Source: Fibrobacter sp. (GTDB lineage Bacteria > Fibrobacterota > Fibrobacteria > Fibrobacterales > Fibrobacteraceae). From it: 29,396 bases of DNA. Where the stretch lies: positions 1 to 29,396 of the forward strand of contig JAFWRL010000095.1 of NCBI GenBank assembly GCA_017520105.1, given 5' to 3'. Shown in pieces: positions 6,852-14,225 of the stretch; the stretch's first letter is position 1; each line of letters starts with the position of its first letter. The position numbers were made by a program, and so were the translations under genes. The notes under the pieces were generated by a model. That model was not told where the DNA came from. It did no database searches and saw nothing but the letters and a program-made list of their open reading frames with translations.

Positions 6852-7562
6852 ATGCAAAACGAACTCATCCTCATTGCGTCCATCTTTGTGTTCTTTGGCG
6901 GACTCGTCGCCTTCTTCCGCTTCTTCGGCAAGCAGGGCATTTTCGCCTGGACTGTCATTTGCACGATAGCCGCTAACATCGAAGTGCTCATTCTCGTTCA
7001 TGCGTTCGGGCTCGACACGACGCTTGGTAATGTCATCTTCGCTTCGTCTTTCCTCGCGACGGACATCATGAGCGAAGTCTTTGGCAAAAAGGAGGCGAGC
7101 CGCTGTGTTAAAATCGGCATTCTCGCGAACGTCACGTTTATTCTGATTTCGCAGAGCTGGTTCCTGTACATTCCGGCCGAGGGCGATACGATGGCGGAAC
7201 CGATTCGCACCGTTTTCTCGAATACGCCGCGTGTGATGCTTGCGAGTTTGTTCGCATACGCGGTCTGTGAAATGTACGATGTGTGGGCTTACCATGCCGT
7301 CTGGAAGTGGTCCGAAAAGAAATTTGGCGACAAGAAGGGCTACTTGTGGCTCCGCAATAATGGTTCAACGCTCGTGAGCCAGCTGATTAACGTGGTCGTG
7401 TTCAACTTGCTTGCATTTGCGGGCGTATTCCCGTGGAATACCATCGGCGAAATTCTCGTGTTCGGCTACGGCATTTTCATCGTGACCTCGCTGATGGACA
7501 CTCCGTTTGTGTATTTAGCGCGCCGCATTGCCGAAAAACACCCCGAATTGCTGAAAGAATAG
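6852..7562 (+). CDS. yhhQ: YhhQ-type (VUT family) queuosine precursor transporter
   Basis: A 236-residue inner-membrane protein with about six hydrophobic segments, of the VUT/DUF165 family that imports queuosine precursors such as preQ0 or preQ1. The family hallmark FLATDIMSEVFGKKEASR (67-84) with Asp71 and Glu75 is intact, and the second conserved acidic region (CEMYDVWAYH, about 139-148) is also present. Its position right after queF supports the precursor-uptake role, although the two genes are separated by a palindromic repeat and a heptad array, so they may not share one transcript. The start is taken as ATG 6852; it lacks a Shine-Dalgarno and is preceded directly by the heptads, so translation may begin on a leader with unusual properties. 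Confidence 0.9.
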   Translation: MQNELILIASIFVFFGGLVAFFRFFGKQGIFAWTVICTIAANIEVLILVHAFGLDTTLGNVIFASSFLATDIMSEVFGKKEASRCVKIGILANVTFILISQSWFLYIPAEGDTMAEPIRTVFSNTPRVMLASLFAYAVCEMYDVWAYHAVWKWSEKKFGDKKGYLWLRNNGSTLVSQLINVVVFNLLAFAGVFPWNTIGEILVFGYGIFIVTSLMDTPFVYLARRIAEKHPELLKE

Positions 7563-7594
7563 GGGTTCTTTTTGTGCCCTGTGATATTCCTTAT

Positions 7595-7652
7595 TTCTTT
7601 TTAACTTTGAAATTTGTATATTCTAAACCGTAAAACCAGTAACTATAAACGA
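7595..7652 (+). promoter_or_regulatory. Putative promoter and RBS of the 7660 lipoprotein gene
   Basis: TTTGTATATTCTAAA (about 7613-7627) contains TATATT, the same -10-like hexamer seen ahead of several genes here. GAGGA about 7 bases before the ATG at 7660 is the ribosome binding site. The -35 region is unclear. Confidence 0.35.
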
Positions 7653-7659
7653 GGATTTT

Positions 7660-8094
7660 ATGAAGTTTACCCATGCTTTGCTTTTGGCTTGCTCCCTGGC
7701 TTTCTTTGCTTGCGGAGATGACGACGATGATTCTTCGACGGGTCCTTCTACTCCTAAATATGATTGCTCTGTGAAGGGTGGCGTCAAGGTTGTTTACCCG
7801 GCTGGCGGTGAATCGTTCAAGATTGGCGAAGAAATTACCGTTGTCTATGGAACTGATGTCGATGGTTCCGGCTACCGTTTCGTGTTCAAGCTTGACGAAG
7901 AAGATATCGGTATGGATTTCTTCGAAGAATCTAAGGGCCTGGAAGGCAAGGGCGACGGAAAGACTTGCTATGAGCAGAAGGTGAAACTCTCGAAGGATGT
8001 TGTTGAGGCTACCACGACCGGTATTATCCGCGTTATTCCTTACGAAGACACAAAGAAGGGCGCGAACTCCGGTAAGTTCACGGTCAAGAAGTAA
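7660..8094 (+). CDS. Small lipoprotein with a Kre9/KNH-like beta domain
   Basis: A 144-residue lipoprotein: the signal peptide ends in a lipobox LAFFAC with Cys18 as the lipidated residue, followed by an acidic/Ser tether (GDDDDDSSTGPST). The remaining 110 or so residues look like a beta-sandwich; VVYPAGGESFKIGEEITVVYGTD resembles the start of extracellular Ser-Thr-rich/Kre9-KNH domains (V.P.GGE.W..G). Two cysteines after the tether (in YDCSV and KTCYE) could form a disulphide. The +2/+3 residues are Gly-Asp; whether it faces the periplasm or the cell surface cannot be decided. Its stop overlaps the next gene's ATG by one base (TAATG), so it is likely co-expressed with the sugar-nucleotide enzyme. 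The function is unknown. Confidence 0.75.
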   Translation: MKFTHALLLACSLAFFACGDDDDDSSTGPSTPKYDCSVKGGVKVVYPAGGESFKIGEEITVVYGTDVDGSGYRFVFKLDEEDIGMDFFEESKGLEGKGDGKTCYEQKVKLSKDVVEATTTGIIRVIPYEDTKKGANSGKFTVKK

Positions 8095-9212
8095 TGAACT
8101 TCCAGTTCAATGATTCTAGTATCACCGTAGCTGTAGTTGGCTGCGGTGGTTTTGTTGGTAGTCATCTACTTGACGCCATTTTGACTCGCACCAAGTGGCG
8201 GGTGTTTGGTGTCGATTTGGATTTTTATAGAATCCAGCAAAGGCTTAACGATGAACGTTGCGAGTTCATGGTGGCTGACCTTGCCGACAAGAGTGTTGTT
8301 GAACGTATTGCAAAATATCCGGTCGTGGTGAACCTCGCGGCAATTTGCACGCCGAGCCGTTACATGGCCGAAGCCCCCGAAGTCATTCGTAGCAATTACG
8401 ACCATCCGGCAGCGTTGGCGGAAGCTTGTGCGAAGTCGGGTTCCTGGTTGATTCATTTTTCTACGTCTGAAGTCTATGGACGAACGGCTGCAGACTCCGG
8501 CTTGCTTGTCGAAGACGAAACGCCGATGACGTACGGACCGGTGGCGGCGAGCCGTTGGAGCTATGCGACGGCGAAACTTCTCACGGAACGCTACATTGCG
8601 GGACTCAAGAATTTAAAATGGACGGTGGTGAGGCCTTTCAACTTTGTCGGACCGTACATGGACTTTATGCCGGGCGTCGATGGCTCGGGCATTCCGCGTG
8701 TGCTTGCGAATTTCTCTTCGGCGCTTGTGCGGGGGGAGCCGCTGAAGCTCGTGAATGGCGGTGTCGCAAAACGCAGTTTTACGAGTGTTTTTGACGCTGT
8801 TGATTTTATGTTCGCGTTATTTGAAGCAGGAAAAATGGGACTGTTGCCTGCGGGGGCTGCGCTGGAAAAAACATCGGAGAAGTTCCCGTTCTCGCAGGCG
8901 TTCAACGTCGGGAATCCGGACAACGAACTTACGATTGCGGAACTCGCACATAAAATGCGGCGTATTTTTGCTGAAATCAAGGGCGTAAGTGTTGAATCTA
9001 TCCCTGAACCGGAAGTGGTTTCGGGCGTAGAGTATTATGGCGAAGGCTATGAGGATTCCATGCGCCGCTTGCCGTCTGTCGAAAAGGCGGAACGTTTGCT
9101 TGGCTTCAAGGCTAAAACTCCGATTGATGTGGTTCTGCGAGAATCGCTCACATGGTTTGTCGGACATTATAGCAATACAAGTCATCTTGATGCTGATTCT
9201 ACGTCATCCTGA
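8094..9212 (+). CDS. NAD-dependent sugar-nucleotide epimerase/dehydratase, ArnA-decarboxylase-like
   Basis: A 372-residue extended SDR. It has the nucleotide-binding GCGGFVGSH (16-24), catalytic Tyr/Lys in SYATAK (156-161), and a layout that follows the C-terminal decarboxylase domain of ArnA (UDP-glucuronate to UDP-4-keto-pentose). Residues tied to decarboxylation in ArnA are kept: the Ser-Glu of STSEVYG (123-129), and the Arg of the GG..KR.FT block (NGGVAKRSFT, 221-230). RPFNFVGP also matches. The N-terminal formyltransferase domain of ArnA is absent. A glycosyltransferase of polyprenyl-phosphate type follows, so the product may feed envelope glycan or lipid modification. The last four residues (STSS) and the TGA come from a dispersed repeat. 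Another UDP-sugar activity such as UDP-xylose synthase or an epimerase is possible. Confidence 0.78.
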   Translation: MNFQFNDSSITVAVVGCGGFVGSHLLDAILTRTKWRVFGVDLDFYRIQQRLNDERCEFMVADLADKSVVERIAKYPVVVNLAAICTPSRYMAEAPEVIRSNYDHPAALAEACAKSGSWLIHFSTSEVYGRTAADSGLLVEDETPMTYGPVAASRWSYATAKLLTERYIAGLKNLKWTVVRPFNFVGPYMDFMPGVDGSGIPRVLANFSSALVRGEPLKLVNGGVAKRSFTSVFDAVDFMFALFEAGKMGLLPAGAALEKTSEKFPFSQAFNVGNPDNELTIAELAHKMRRIFAEIKGVSVESIPEPEVVSGVEYYGEGYEDSMRRLPSVEKAERLLGFKAKTPIDVVLRESLTWFVGHYSNTSHLDADSTSS

Positions 9213-9235
9213 GCAGCGCGAAGGATCCAGTTATG
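9203..9235 (+). repeat. Type C half-repeat spanning a stop codon and the next RBS
   Basis: ACGTCATCCTGAGCAGCGCG followed by AAGGATCCAG matches the left half of the type C repeats at 12794 and 18322. Its TGA (9210-9212) ends the upstream gene, and AAGGA (9221-9225) sits seven bases before the glycosyltransferase ATG at 9233. Confidence 0.75.
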
Positions 9236-10015
9236 TCTTGCCCTGCGATAGACTATTTTATCTTCGTTCCTGCGTACAACGTAGAAAAGGCTCTCGCTGA
9301 AGTCCTTTCAAAAATTGACCTTTCTGTTTTAGCGCGTGCCCGAGTGCTTGTGATTGACGATGGCTCGCGAGACGGGACGGCGCAAGCGTTCGAGCGGTTT
9401 ATATCGGAACGTTCGGAACGCGCAGAAAATGCTGCGGAAAAAGCGCTTGGGGATGCGCGCGACCTTTCATCGCATTTTGAATATTTTAAGTTTGAAAAAA
9501 ATAGCGGTTACGGTGCCGTTGTCAAAAAAGGCTTTGCCGAAGGTCTTGCCTCAGGTGCTGCGTTTATCGCATGTTTGCACGGTGATGGACAATACCCTGC
9601 TGAAAAGTTGGGCGAGTTCTTTGATGAAATGGAAAACTGCAATCTCGACTTGTTGCAGGGCTCGCGCCATGCGGTAGCGGGGGAGGCCAAACGCGGCGGC
9701 ATGCCTTTTTACAAGCGACTCGGCGGGGCATTCCTTACGGCGCTTGAAAATAGGGCGTTCCGCGTAAAGCTGACGGACCGCCATAGCGGTTTTATCGTTT
9801 ATTCCTCACGCTTCTTGAAAACCGTAGATTTGAATCGTTTGAGCGCATCATTTGATATTGACTTGGAACTGATTTCCATTGCCGATGCTCGCCATTTTGC
9901 AATTGCGGAGTTGCCCATCCCCACGCGCTATGATGGCGAAAAGTCGAATTTGAATGTGGTCACGTATGGCTTGCGTGTGCTTCGGCAAGTCTGGCGAAGA
10001 TTTAGAGCTAAATAG
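9233..10015 (+). CDS. Family 2 glycosyltransferase (polyprenyl-phosphate sugar transferase type)
   Basis: A 260-residue GT-A fold glycosyltransferase. It has FVPAYNVEKAL at 11-21, DDGSRDGT at 42-49, the metal-binding HGDGQYP at 116-122 (Asp118), and the GSRH...KR..G..F region (about 143-170) typical of DPM1/ArnC-like enzymes. No membrane helices follow the catalytic domain, unlike ArnC, so it is closer to soluble dolichyl-phosphate-type transferases. Residues 56-81 (ISERSERAENAAEKALGDAR) form a polar low-complexity insertion not usual for the family. It starts at ATG 9233 with an RBS supplied by the repeat, and is likely co-transcribed with the preceding enzyme. Donor and acceptor are unknown. 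Confidence 0.85.
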   Translation: MSCPAIDYFIFVPAYNVEKALAEVLSKIDLSVLARARVLVIDDGSRDGTAQAFERFISERSERAENAAEKALGDARDLSSHFEYFKFEKNSGYGAVVKKGFAEGLASGAAFIACLHGDGQYPAEKLGEFFDEMENCNLDLLQGSRHAVAGEAKRGGMPFYKRLGGAFLTALENRAFRVKLTDRHSGFIVYSSRFLKTVDLNRLSASFDIDLELISIADARHFAIAELPIPTRYDGEKSNLNVVTYGLRVLRQVWRRFRAK

Positions 10016-10031
10016 AACTATTATCATACAA

Positions 10032-10064
10032 AACATAGACGAATGTTTGTTTTTTTTTTTACAT
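10032..10064 (+). terminator. Weak hairpin with T-run after the glycosyltransferase
   Basis: ACGAATGT can pair with ACATTCCGT (one bulge) across a loop containing a long T-run (about 10048-10059). It is an odd hairpin because the T-run is inside the loop; it may terminate, or may simply be an AT-rich promoter region. Confidence 0.3.
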
Positions 10065-10095
10065 TCCGTAAAAAACAATCGTAAAAGGAGAATGT

Positions 10096-10839
10096 ATGAA
10101 AAAATTGTCTTTTATTGCAGGGGCCGTAGCTTTGTTTGCCCTCCTCTCTGGGTGCGCAAAGAACATGCAGTTGAATGATCCCGCCCTCTATGACCAGTAT
10201 CTTACGAGGAGCTATAATCAACCTCGCGATGTTTGCTACAATGCCGTGTTGGTGACGTTCAGGGATAGAGGCGTCGACCTCACCAAGGCTGATCCTGAGG
10301 AAGGTAAGATTGTCACAGAGAAACATTTGCTCGCCATTTATGCGGGATATGGTGTGGTGGGCTCGATATCGCACCGCTATTACATTGATGTGAAGGGCGA
10401 TGAAAATAAGTGTACCATTAAGGTGACAAAGTATAAGGCCTGGAAAGGTGGCAACGAAGTTCCCTACGTTGATGTTGATGAAATTTATACGCGTTACTGG
10501 GCACCCTTGTTCGGTGGCTTCGAAAGCAACTTCGATAGCGAGGACGAAATCTCCGTACGCACAAGCGGCGACATAGATCAAGTTGTCAAACAGCGTACTC
10601 CAGATCTTCAAAAGATTTACGACCAATATCGCAAGAAAAACAAAACATTGCAGGGTAAGGTTACATTGAAGTTCACCATTGCGCCTGATGGCGATATCAT
10701 TGCAATTTCTGTCGTGGATTCGAATACTGGCGACAGCAACTTTGATGAAATCATCAAGATGGCTGTGAGCACGTGGACCTTTGGAAAGGTGACGAAGGGC
10801 AATACGACCGTGACTATTCCGTTCACGTTCTCCGAATAG
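10096..10839 (+). CDS. Lipoprotein with AgmX/PglI-type C-terminal domain
   Basis: A 247-residue lipoprotein: lipobox LLSGC with Cys20, preceded by a short hydrophobic signal. Residues 30-160 form an unrecognised domain with alternating strands. The C-terminal 75 residues (LQGKVTLKFTIAPDGDIIAISVVDSN, FDEIIKMAVSTWTFGKV, TVTIPFTF) match the TonB-C-like domain found at the C-terminus of AgmX/PglI-type proteins, with the conserved G.V...F.I...G......V and W.F....G...V..PF.F pattern. Such domains occur in envelope proteins tied to gliding and energy-transducing complexes. AAAGGAG lies 6 bases before the ATG at 10096. It is probably envelope-anchored; its partner may be the 10877 protein. Exact role unknown. 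Confidence 0.75.
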   Translation: MKKLSFIAGAVALFALLSGCAKNMQLNDPALYDQYLTRSYNQPRDVCYNAVLVTFRDRGVDLTKADPEEGKIVTEKHLLAIYAGYGVVGSISHRYYIDVKGDENKCTIKVTKYKAWKGGNEVPYVDVDEIYTRYWAPLFGGFESNFDSEDEISVRTSGDIDQVVKQRTPDLQKIYDQYRKKNKTLQGKVTLKFTIAPDGDIIAISVVDSNTGDSNFDEIIKMAVSTWTFGKVTKGNTTVTIPFTFSE

Positions 10840-10882
10840 TTTGTCTGTTTAACATTCGTCAAATTTATAGAAGCTGATGATT

Positions 10883-11746
10883 ATGAAGCATCTATTGAAT
10901 ACTCTTTTCTTCTTGTTGATTTGTGTTTCGAGTGCAATGGCTGCGTATGTCGCGGTGCTCGAAACCGGTGTTGATTTGGATTTAAAAAAGAAGGTGTCCT
11001 TGTCTGACCGGCAGTACCTTACGAATGTGCTGCGTGAAGAGGCTGTGAAGGAACTCCCTGCTTCGCAGAACTTTACCATCATGACTCGCGAAAACATCAA
11101 CGTGATGCTCCCGCCTGGGAAAGCTATCGAAGATTGCGAAGGCAGTTGTCTTGCGGAAACAGGAAGGAATATTGCGGCCGATTACGTTTGCCAGGCCCGC
11201 GTGGGAAAATTCGGTTCGAAGCTCACAATCTCGGCTGAAATCTATGAAACTGCAGGGAGCAAACTTGTTGCAAGTTTCAACGGGCATGGCGCGAACGTGG
11301 AAGAACTTCTAAAGGTGATAAAGGATAATGCGTCGGAATTCTTCCGCAAGGTGAAAGGCGATGATCCTTCGTCATCTCCCAAGTCTGGGGGACGTCGGGT
11401 GAATAAGGGCGCTGGAGGCATTGGCGATTTTCTCAGCTCAAATAATTCCTCTGAAGAATTTGAAGCCAACGAAATCAGTGTCGGTAGCGTGAATCTTGAT
11501 TCAACCCCTGCTGACAAGGATAATGGAAAAGTTCTTAGGTCGTCAAAGCCGATTGGTGATGTTCCTGCGGTAAAGAATAGGGCGAAAAACGCATGGATTC
11601 GCTGGGGATCGATTATTGCAGGGAGCGCACTGCTTTCAACGGGGCTAGTGCTTGCAGTGATTAATGATGAACAGCCGGTTCGTGGTGTGGGTATAGCCAT
11701 GTCTATCATTGGAACAATTGGTATCGGGATAAGTTACGCTTTCTAG
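10883..11746 (+). CDS. Exported protein with CsgG/FlgO-like core and C-terminal membrane segments
   Basis: The reading frame opens with ATG 10877 or ATG 10883. I prefer 10883 because it puts MKHLLNTLFFLLICVSSAMA as a clean signal peptide; the RBS does not decide. Mature residues up to about 155 read like the periplasmic alpha/beta core of CsgG/FlgO/TolB-N-type proteins: VAVLETG, a helix, FTIMTRENINVMLP, then ETGRNIAADYVCQARVGKFGSKLTISAEIYET. A Ser/Gly-rich, low-complexity middle follows (KGDDPSSSPKSGGRR, FLSSNNSSEEF). The C-terminus has two hydrophobic stretches (IIAGSALLSTGLVLAVI, VGIAMSIIGTIGIGISYAF). It follows the AgmX-domain lipoprotein at short distance. It is an envelope protein of unknown function. 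Confidence 0.65.
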   Translation: MKHLLNTLFFLLICVSSAMAAYVAVLETGVDLDLKKKVSLSDRQYLTNVLREEAVKELPASQNFTIMTRENINVMLPPGKAIEDCEGSCLAETGRNIAADYVCQARVGKFGSKLTISAEIYETAGSKLVASFNGHGANVEELLKVIKDNASEFFRKVKGDDPSSSPKSGGRRVNKGAGGIGDFLSSNNSSEEFEANEISVGSVNLDSTPADKDNGKVLRSSKPIGDVPAVKNRAKNAWIRWGSIIAGSALLSTGLVLAVINDEQPVRGVGIAMSIIGTIGIGISYAF

Positions 11747-11772
11747 GAAAAGGATTCTTTAATAATTTCACC

Positions 11773-11835
11773 TCTACCTACTTCCTGCTTTTTTAGTATT
11801 TTCTCTCGTCTTTCGTCTCTCATCTTTCTTCTAAA
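11773..11835 (+). repeat. Heptad-phased pyrimidine-rich array before moxR
   Basis: Nine consecutive 7-base units in one register, from TCTACCT at 11773 to TTCTAAA at 11835, with GTCTTTC/GTCTCTC/ATCTTTC the most alike. It is followed by ACATATATTATAAGC, a likely -10 region, 15 bases before the ATG at 11851. Confidence 0.7.
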
Positions 11836-11850
11836 ACATATATTATAAGC

Positions 11851-12762
11851 ATGGTTAAAGATTTAATTCATGCTTTGAATAGTGTTCTGCTTGGTAAGCA
11901 GGACCAGGTGGAAATGCTTGTGATGGCGCTCTTGGCCGATGGTCATGTGCTCATCGAGGATGTGCCGGGAACGGGCAAGACGACGATTGCGAAAGCGCTT
12001 GCGGCGGCTATCGGGGCGGACTTTGCGCGCATCCAGTTTACGCCGGACTTGTTGCCTGCCGATGTGACGGGCGGTGCCGTGTTCAAGGCGAATACGGGCG
12101 AGTTCGAAATTCGCAAGGGGCCTGTGTTTACGCAAGTGCTGTTGGCGGATGAAATCAACCGTGCGTCCCCGCGAACGCAGAGTGCACTCCTCGAAGCGAT
12201 GGAAGAACGCCAGGTGTCGCTTGAAGGCGAACGTCATGCGCTTCCGAAACTGTTCATGGTACTTGCGACAGAAAATCCGGTGGAATTTCATGGAGTGTTC
12301 CCGCTCCCGGAAGCGCAGATGGACCGTTTTTTGGTGCGCTTGTCGCTTGGCTATCCTACATCGGAGACGGAACTGAACATTTTGCGTGCGCATCGTGACG
12401 GGCGTCCGCTCGATACGCTTAAGGCTGTGACGACTCCTGATGAAATTATTGCGGTGCGGAACGATGTTCGCAAAATTCATATTGACGAATCGCTTGAGAC
12501 GTACGTGGTTTCGCTGGTACAGGCGACGCGTACGAATCCGGCGGTGCGCTTGGCAGCAAGCCCTCGTGCGGGAATCAATCTCATCAAGATGGCGCAGTCC
12601 TGTGCGTATGTGGCGGGCCGCGATTTCGTGAACCCCGATGACATCCAGCATGTGTTCTTCCCGGTGATGGAACATCGCGTGTTCGCCAAGGATTCCAATA
12701 CGCCCGGTGCTTCCAGACAAATTCTCGAAGGCATCCTGAAACAGGTGAAGATTCCGAAGTAA
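11851..12762 (+). CDS. MoxR-family AAA+ ATPase
   Basis: A 303-residue MoxR-type AAA+ chaperone ATPase. Walker A DVPGTGKTT (37-45), Walker B VLLADEINRASPRTQ (96-110), sensor 1 ATENP (139-143), the PEAQMDRF block (153-160), and the C-terminal lid with SPRAGINLIKMAQ. MoxR proteins usually assist maturation or metal loading of partner proteins coded next to them, typically DUF58 and VWA proteins. Here DUF58 and transglutaminase genes follow, but no VWA gene. The start is ATG 11851; no strong Shine-Dalgarno is present. A type C repeat separates it from the DUF58 gene. Confidence 0.93.
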   Translation: MVKDLIHALNSVLLGKQDQVEMLVMALLADGHVLIEDVPGTGKTTIAKALAAAIGADFARIQFTPDLLPADVTGGAVFKANTGEFEIRKGPVFTQVLLADEINRASPRTQSALLEAMEERQVSLEGERHALPKLFMVLATENPVEFHGVFPLPEAQMDRFLVRLSLGYPTSETELNILRAHRDGRPLDTLKAVTTPDEIIAVRNDVRKIHIDESLETYVVSLVQATRTNPAVRLAASPRAGINLIKMAQSCAYVAGRDFVNPDDIQHVFFPVMEHRVFAKDSNTPGASRQILEGILKQVKIPK

Positions 12763-12793
12763 TGATGTTGGTGTAAATCCGCAAACGTTTTTT

Positions 12794-12872
12794 ACGTCAT
12801 CCTGAGGGAGCTTTGCGACCGAAGGATCCAGTGATGATAGCCCTGGATTCCTCGTTTCACTCGGAATGACGT
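12794..12872. repeat. Complete type C palindromic repeat
   Basis: This is the fullest copy. The outer arms ACGTCATCCTGAG and CTCGGAATGACGT pair, and the inner arms GGATCCAG and CCTGGATTCC pair around TGATGATAG. It forms a long cruciform or hairpin in the gap between moxR and the DUF58 gene. Confidence 0.75.
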
Positions 12873-12912
12873 GTCCTAAACCAGTCTTAAAAGCAACCCA
12901 AACCTTTTAACC

Positions 12913-12938
12913 ATTCGTCTCTCGTCTTTCGTCTAAAT
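12913..12938 (+). repeat. Heptad-phased array at the DUF58 start
   Basis: Units ATTCGTC, TCTCGTC, TTTCGTC (12913-12933) are followed by TAAAT and then the ATG at 12939. As at 6801, the array abuts the start codon with no Shine-Dalgarno. Confidence 0.65.
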
Positions 12939-14225
12939 ATGTCCCTTTTCCATTTCTTTATAAACGCAATTCCTCGGAGTCCCAAACGCAAGGGGCTGTT
13001 GATGCGTTTGTTCTACATATGGCAAGAAGGCTTTACGCAGGTGGGGCATGCCGCGGCGGCGCTTTTGATGTTTTCGATGTTTGCGGGGGCGGTGCCTGGT
13101 TTTTGGGCGGCGTGGGTGTTTTGCGGTCTCGACTTCATGTACTTCTTGGCTCTTGTGCCGAGTCTTTTCATGACGGCTCGAAAGAGCAAGTTCAAGGCGG
13201 GCGACATCGCTGTACGAAATGTCTATGAAGGGGAAATCGCGACCGTTAGTTTACAAGTTCATGCTGTAGATAAGCTAAATGCGGTTTCGCTTGGATGTTT
13301 CCGCATGGATTCGTCGCTTTTGTGCGAGGAATCGGCGCTGGTCCCGATTGCGGCTGGCGAAACGGCCGAAATGACGTGCCGAATTCAGACGAAAAAGCGT
13401 GGCGCTTTTGAAATTCCGAAGGTTTCCGTGATTGCTCCCGAAATCAATGGCGCTTTGCGCTATGCGGCGGATGCTGGAAAGGCGGAATTGCTTGTATTCC
13501 CGCGACCGTTGCGGGTGAGTGCATTTCCGTTTTTGACGTCGGGTGCAAGCGGCGTTGTGTTCGCTCCGCTTTTGATGCCGAGTCTTACGCGGGGGATGGA
13601 TTTTGTAGGCGTACGCGAATATCGCGAGGGCGATTCCCTGCGCGATTTGCATCACAAGGCGTTTGCCCGTTACGGCAAACCGTTCACGAAAGAGTTCGAG
13701 ACGGAACGCGGTGCGGGAGCGATTCTTGTGCTTGATGTGACAGCGCGGAATCTGCGCGAAAAGTCGTCCGTCGAAATGCTGATTCGTTTGGCTGCGGGCA
13801 TTGGCTTGTGGCTTCTGGAGCGTAGCGCGCTTGGGCGCTTCTTTATCGGCGATGACGAAATCCTGCTTGTGCAGGGGGATGGCGGCGTGAGCCTCTTGGA
13901 ATCGCTTGCGCGTATTCCGCCAGCATCTTTGCTGGAAACGCGTTCTTTGAAAGGGTGGCGCACATCTCGTGTTTCGACAAATTCTCGAAATGCGGCAAAA
14001 ACGCCGAAACTTTGGTCGCCAGCGGCTCGCCCGCTTGGCCCTGTGCTCCGCTTGGGGCTGTTTGCGACGGAGGACCCGTTAGTGCATAAGCAGGTCGTTT
14101 TGGACGTGCACGCAAAAAATTCCGACGATTCGAAATCAGCAATTTCCGACGATGTTCTTGCGGTCAACGCCGTGCGTCTTGAACGTTCCTTTGAAATGTC
14201 TCGCGAAACGGAGGTGAGTCTATGA
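12939..14225 (+). CDS. DUF58 domain protein
   Basis: A 428-residue protein with two N-terminal hydrophobic segments (about 37-60 and 60-80), a middle beta-rich region, and the DUF58 core: RGMDFVGVREYREGDSLRDLHHKAFARYGKPFTKEFE (218-254). The YREGDSLRD..HKA.AR pattern is the family hallmark and the following AILVLDVTAR strand resembles a VWA-like fold. The start at 12939 adds a basic N-terminal segment; the internal ATG at codon 22 (MRLFYIWQEG) is an alternative start closer to the family's usual N-terminus. The role is unknown; the family pairs with MoxR ATPases. The stop overlaps the transglutaminase start by 4 bases (ATGA). Confidence 0.88.
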   Translation: MSLFHFFINAIPRSPKRKGLLMRLFYIWQEGFTQVGHAAAALLMFSMFAGAVPGFWAAWVFCGLDFMYFLALVPSLFMTARKSKFKAGDIAVRNVYEGEIATVSLQVHAVDKLNAVSLGCFRMDSSLLCEESALVPIAAGETAEMTCRIQTKKRGAFEIPKVSVIAPEINGALRYAADAGKAELLVFPRPLRVSAFPFLTSGASGVVFAPLLMPSLTRGMDFVGVREYREGDSLRDLHHKAFARYGKPFTKEFETERGAGAILVLDVTARNLREKSSVEMLIRLAAGIGLWLLERSALGRFFIGDDEILLVQGDGGVSLLESLARIPPASLLETRSLKGWRTSRVSTNSRNAAKTPKLWSPAARPLGPVLRLGLFATEDPLVHKQVVLDVHAKNSDDSKSAISDDVLAVNAVRLERSFEMSRETEVSL

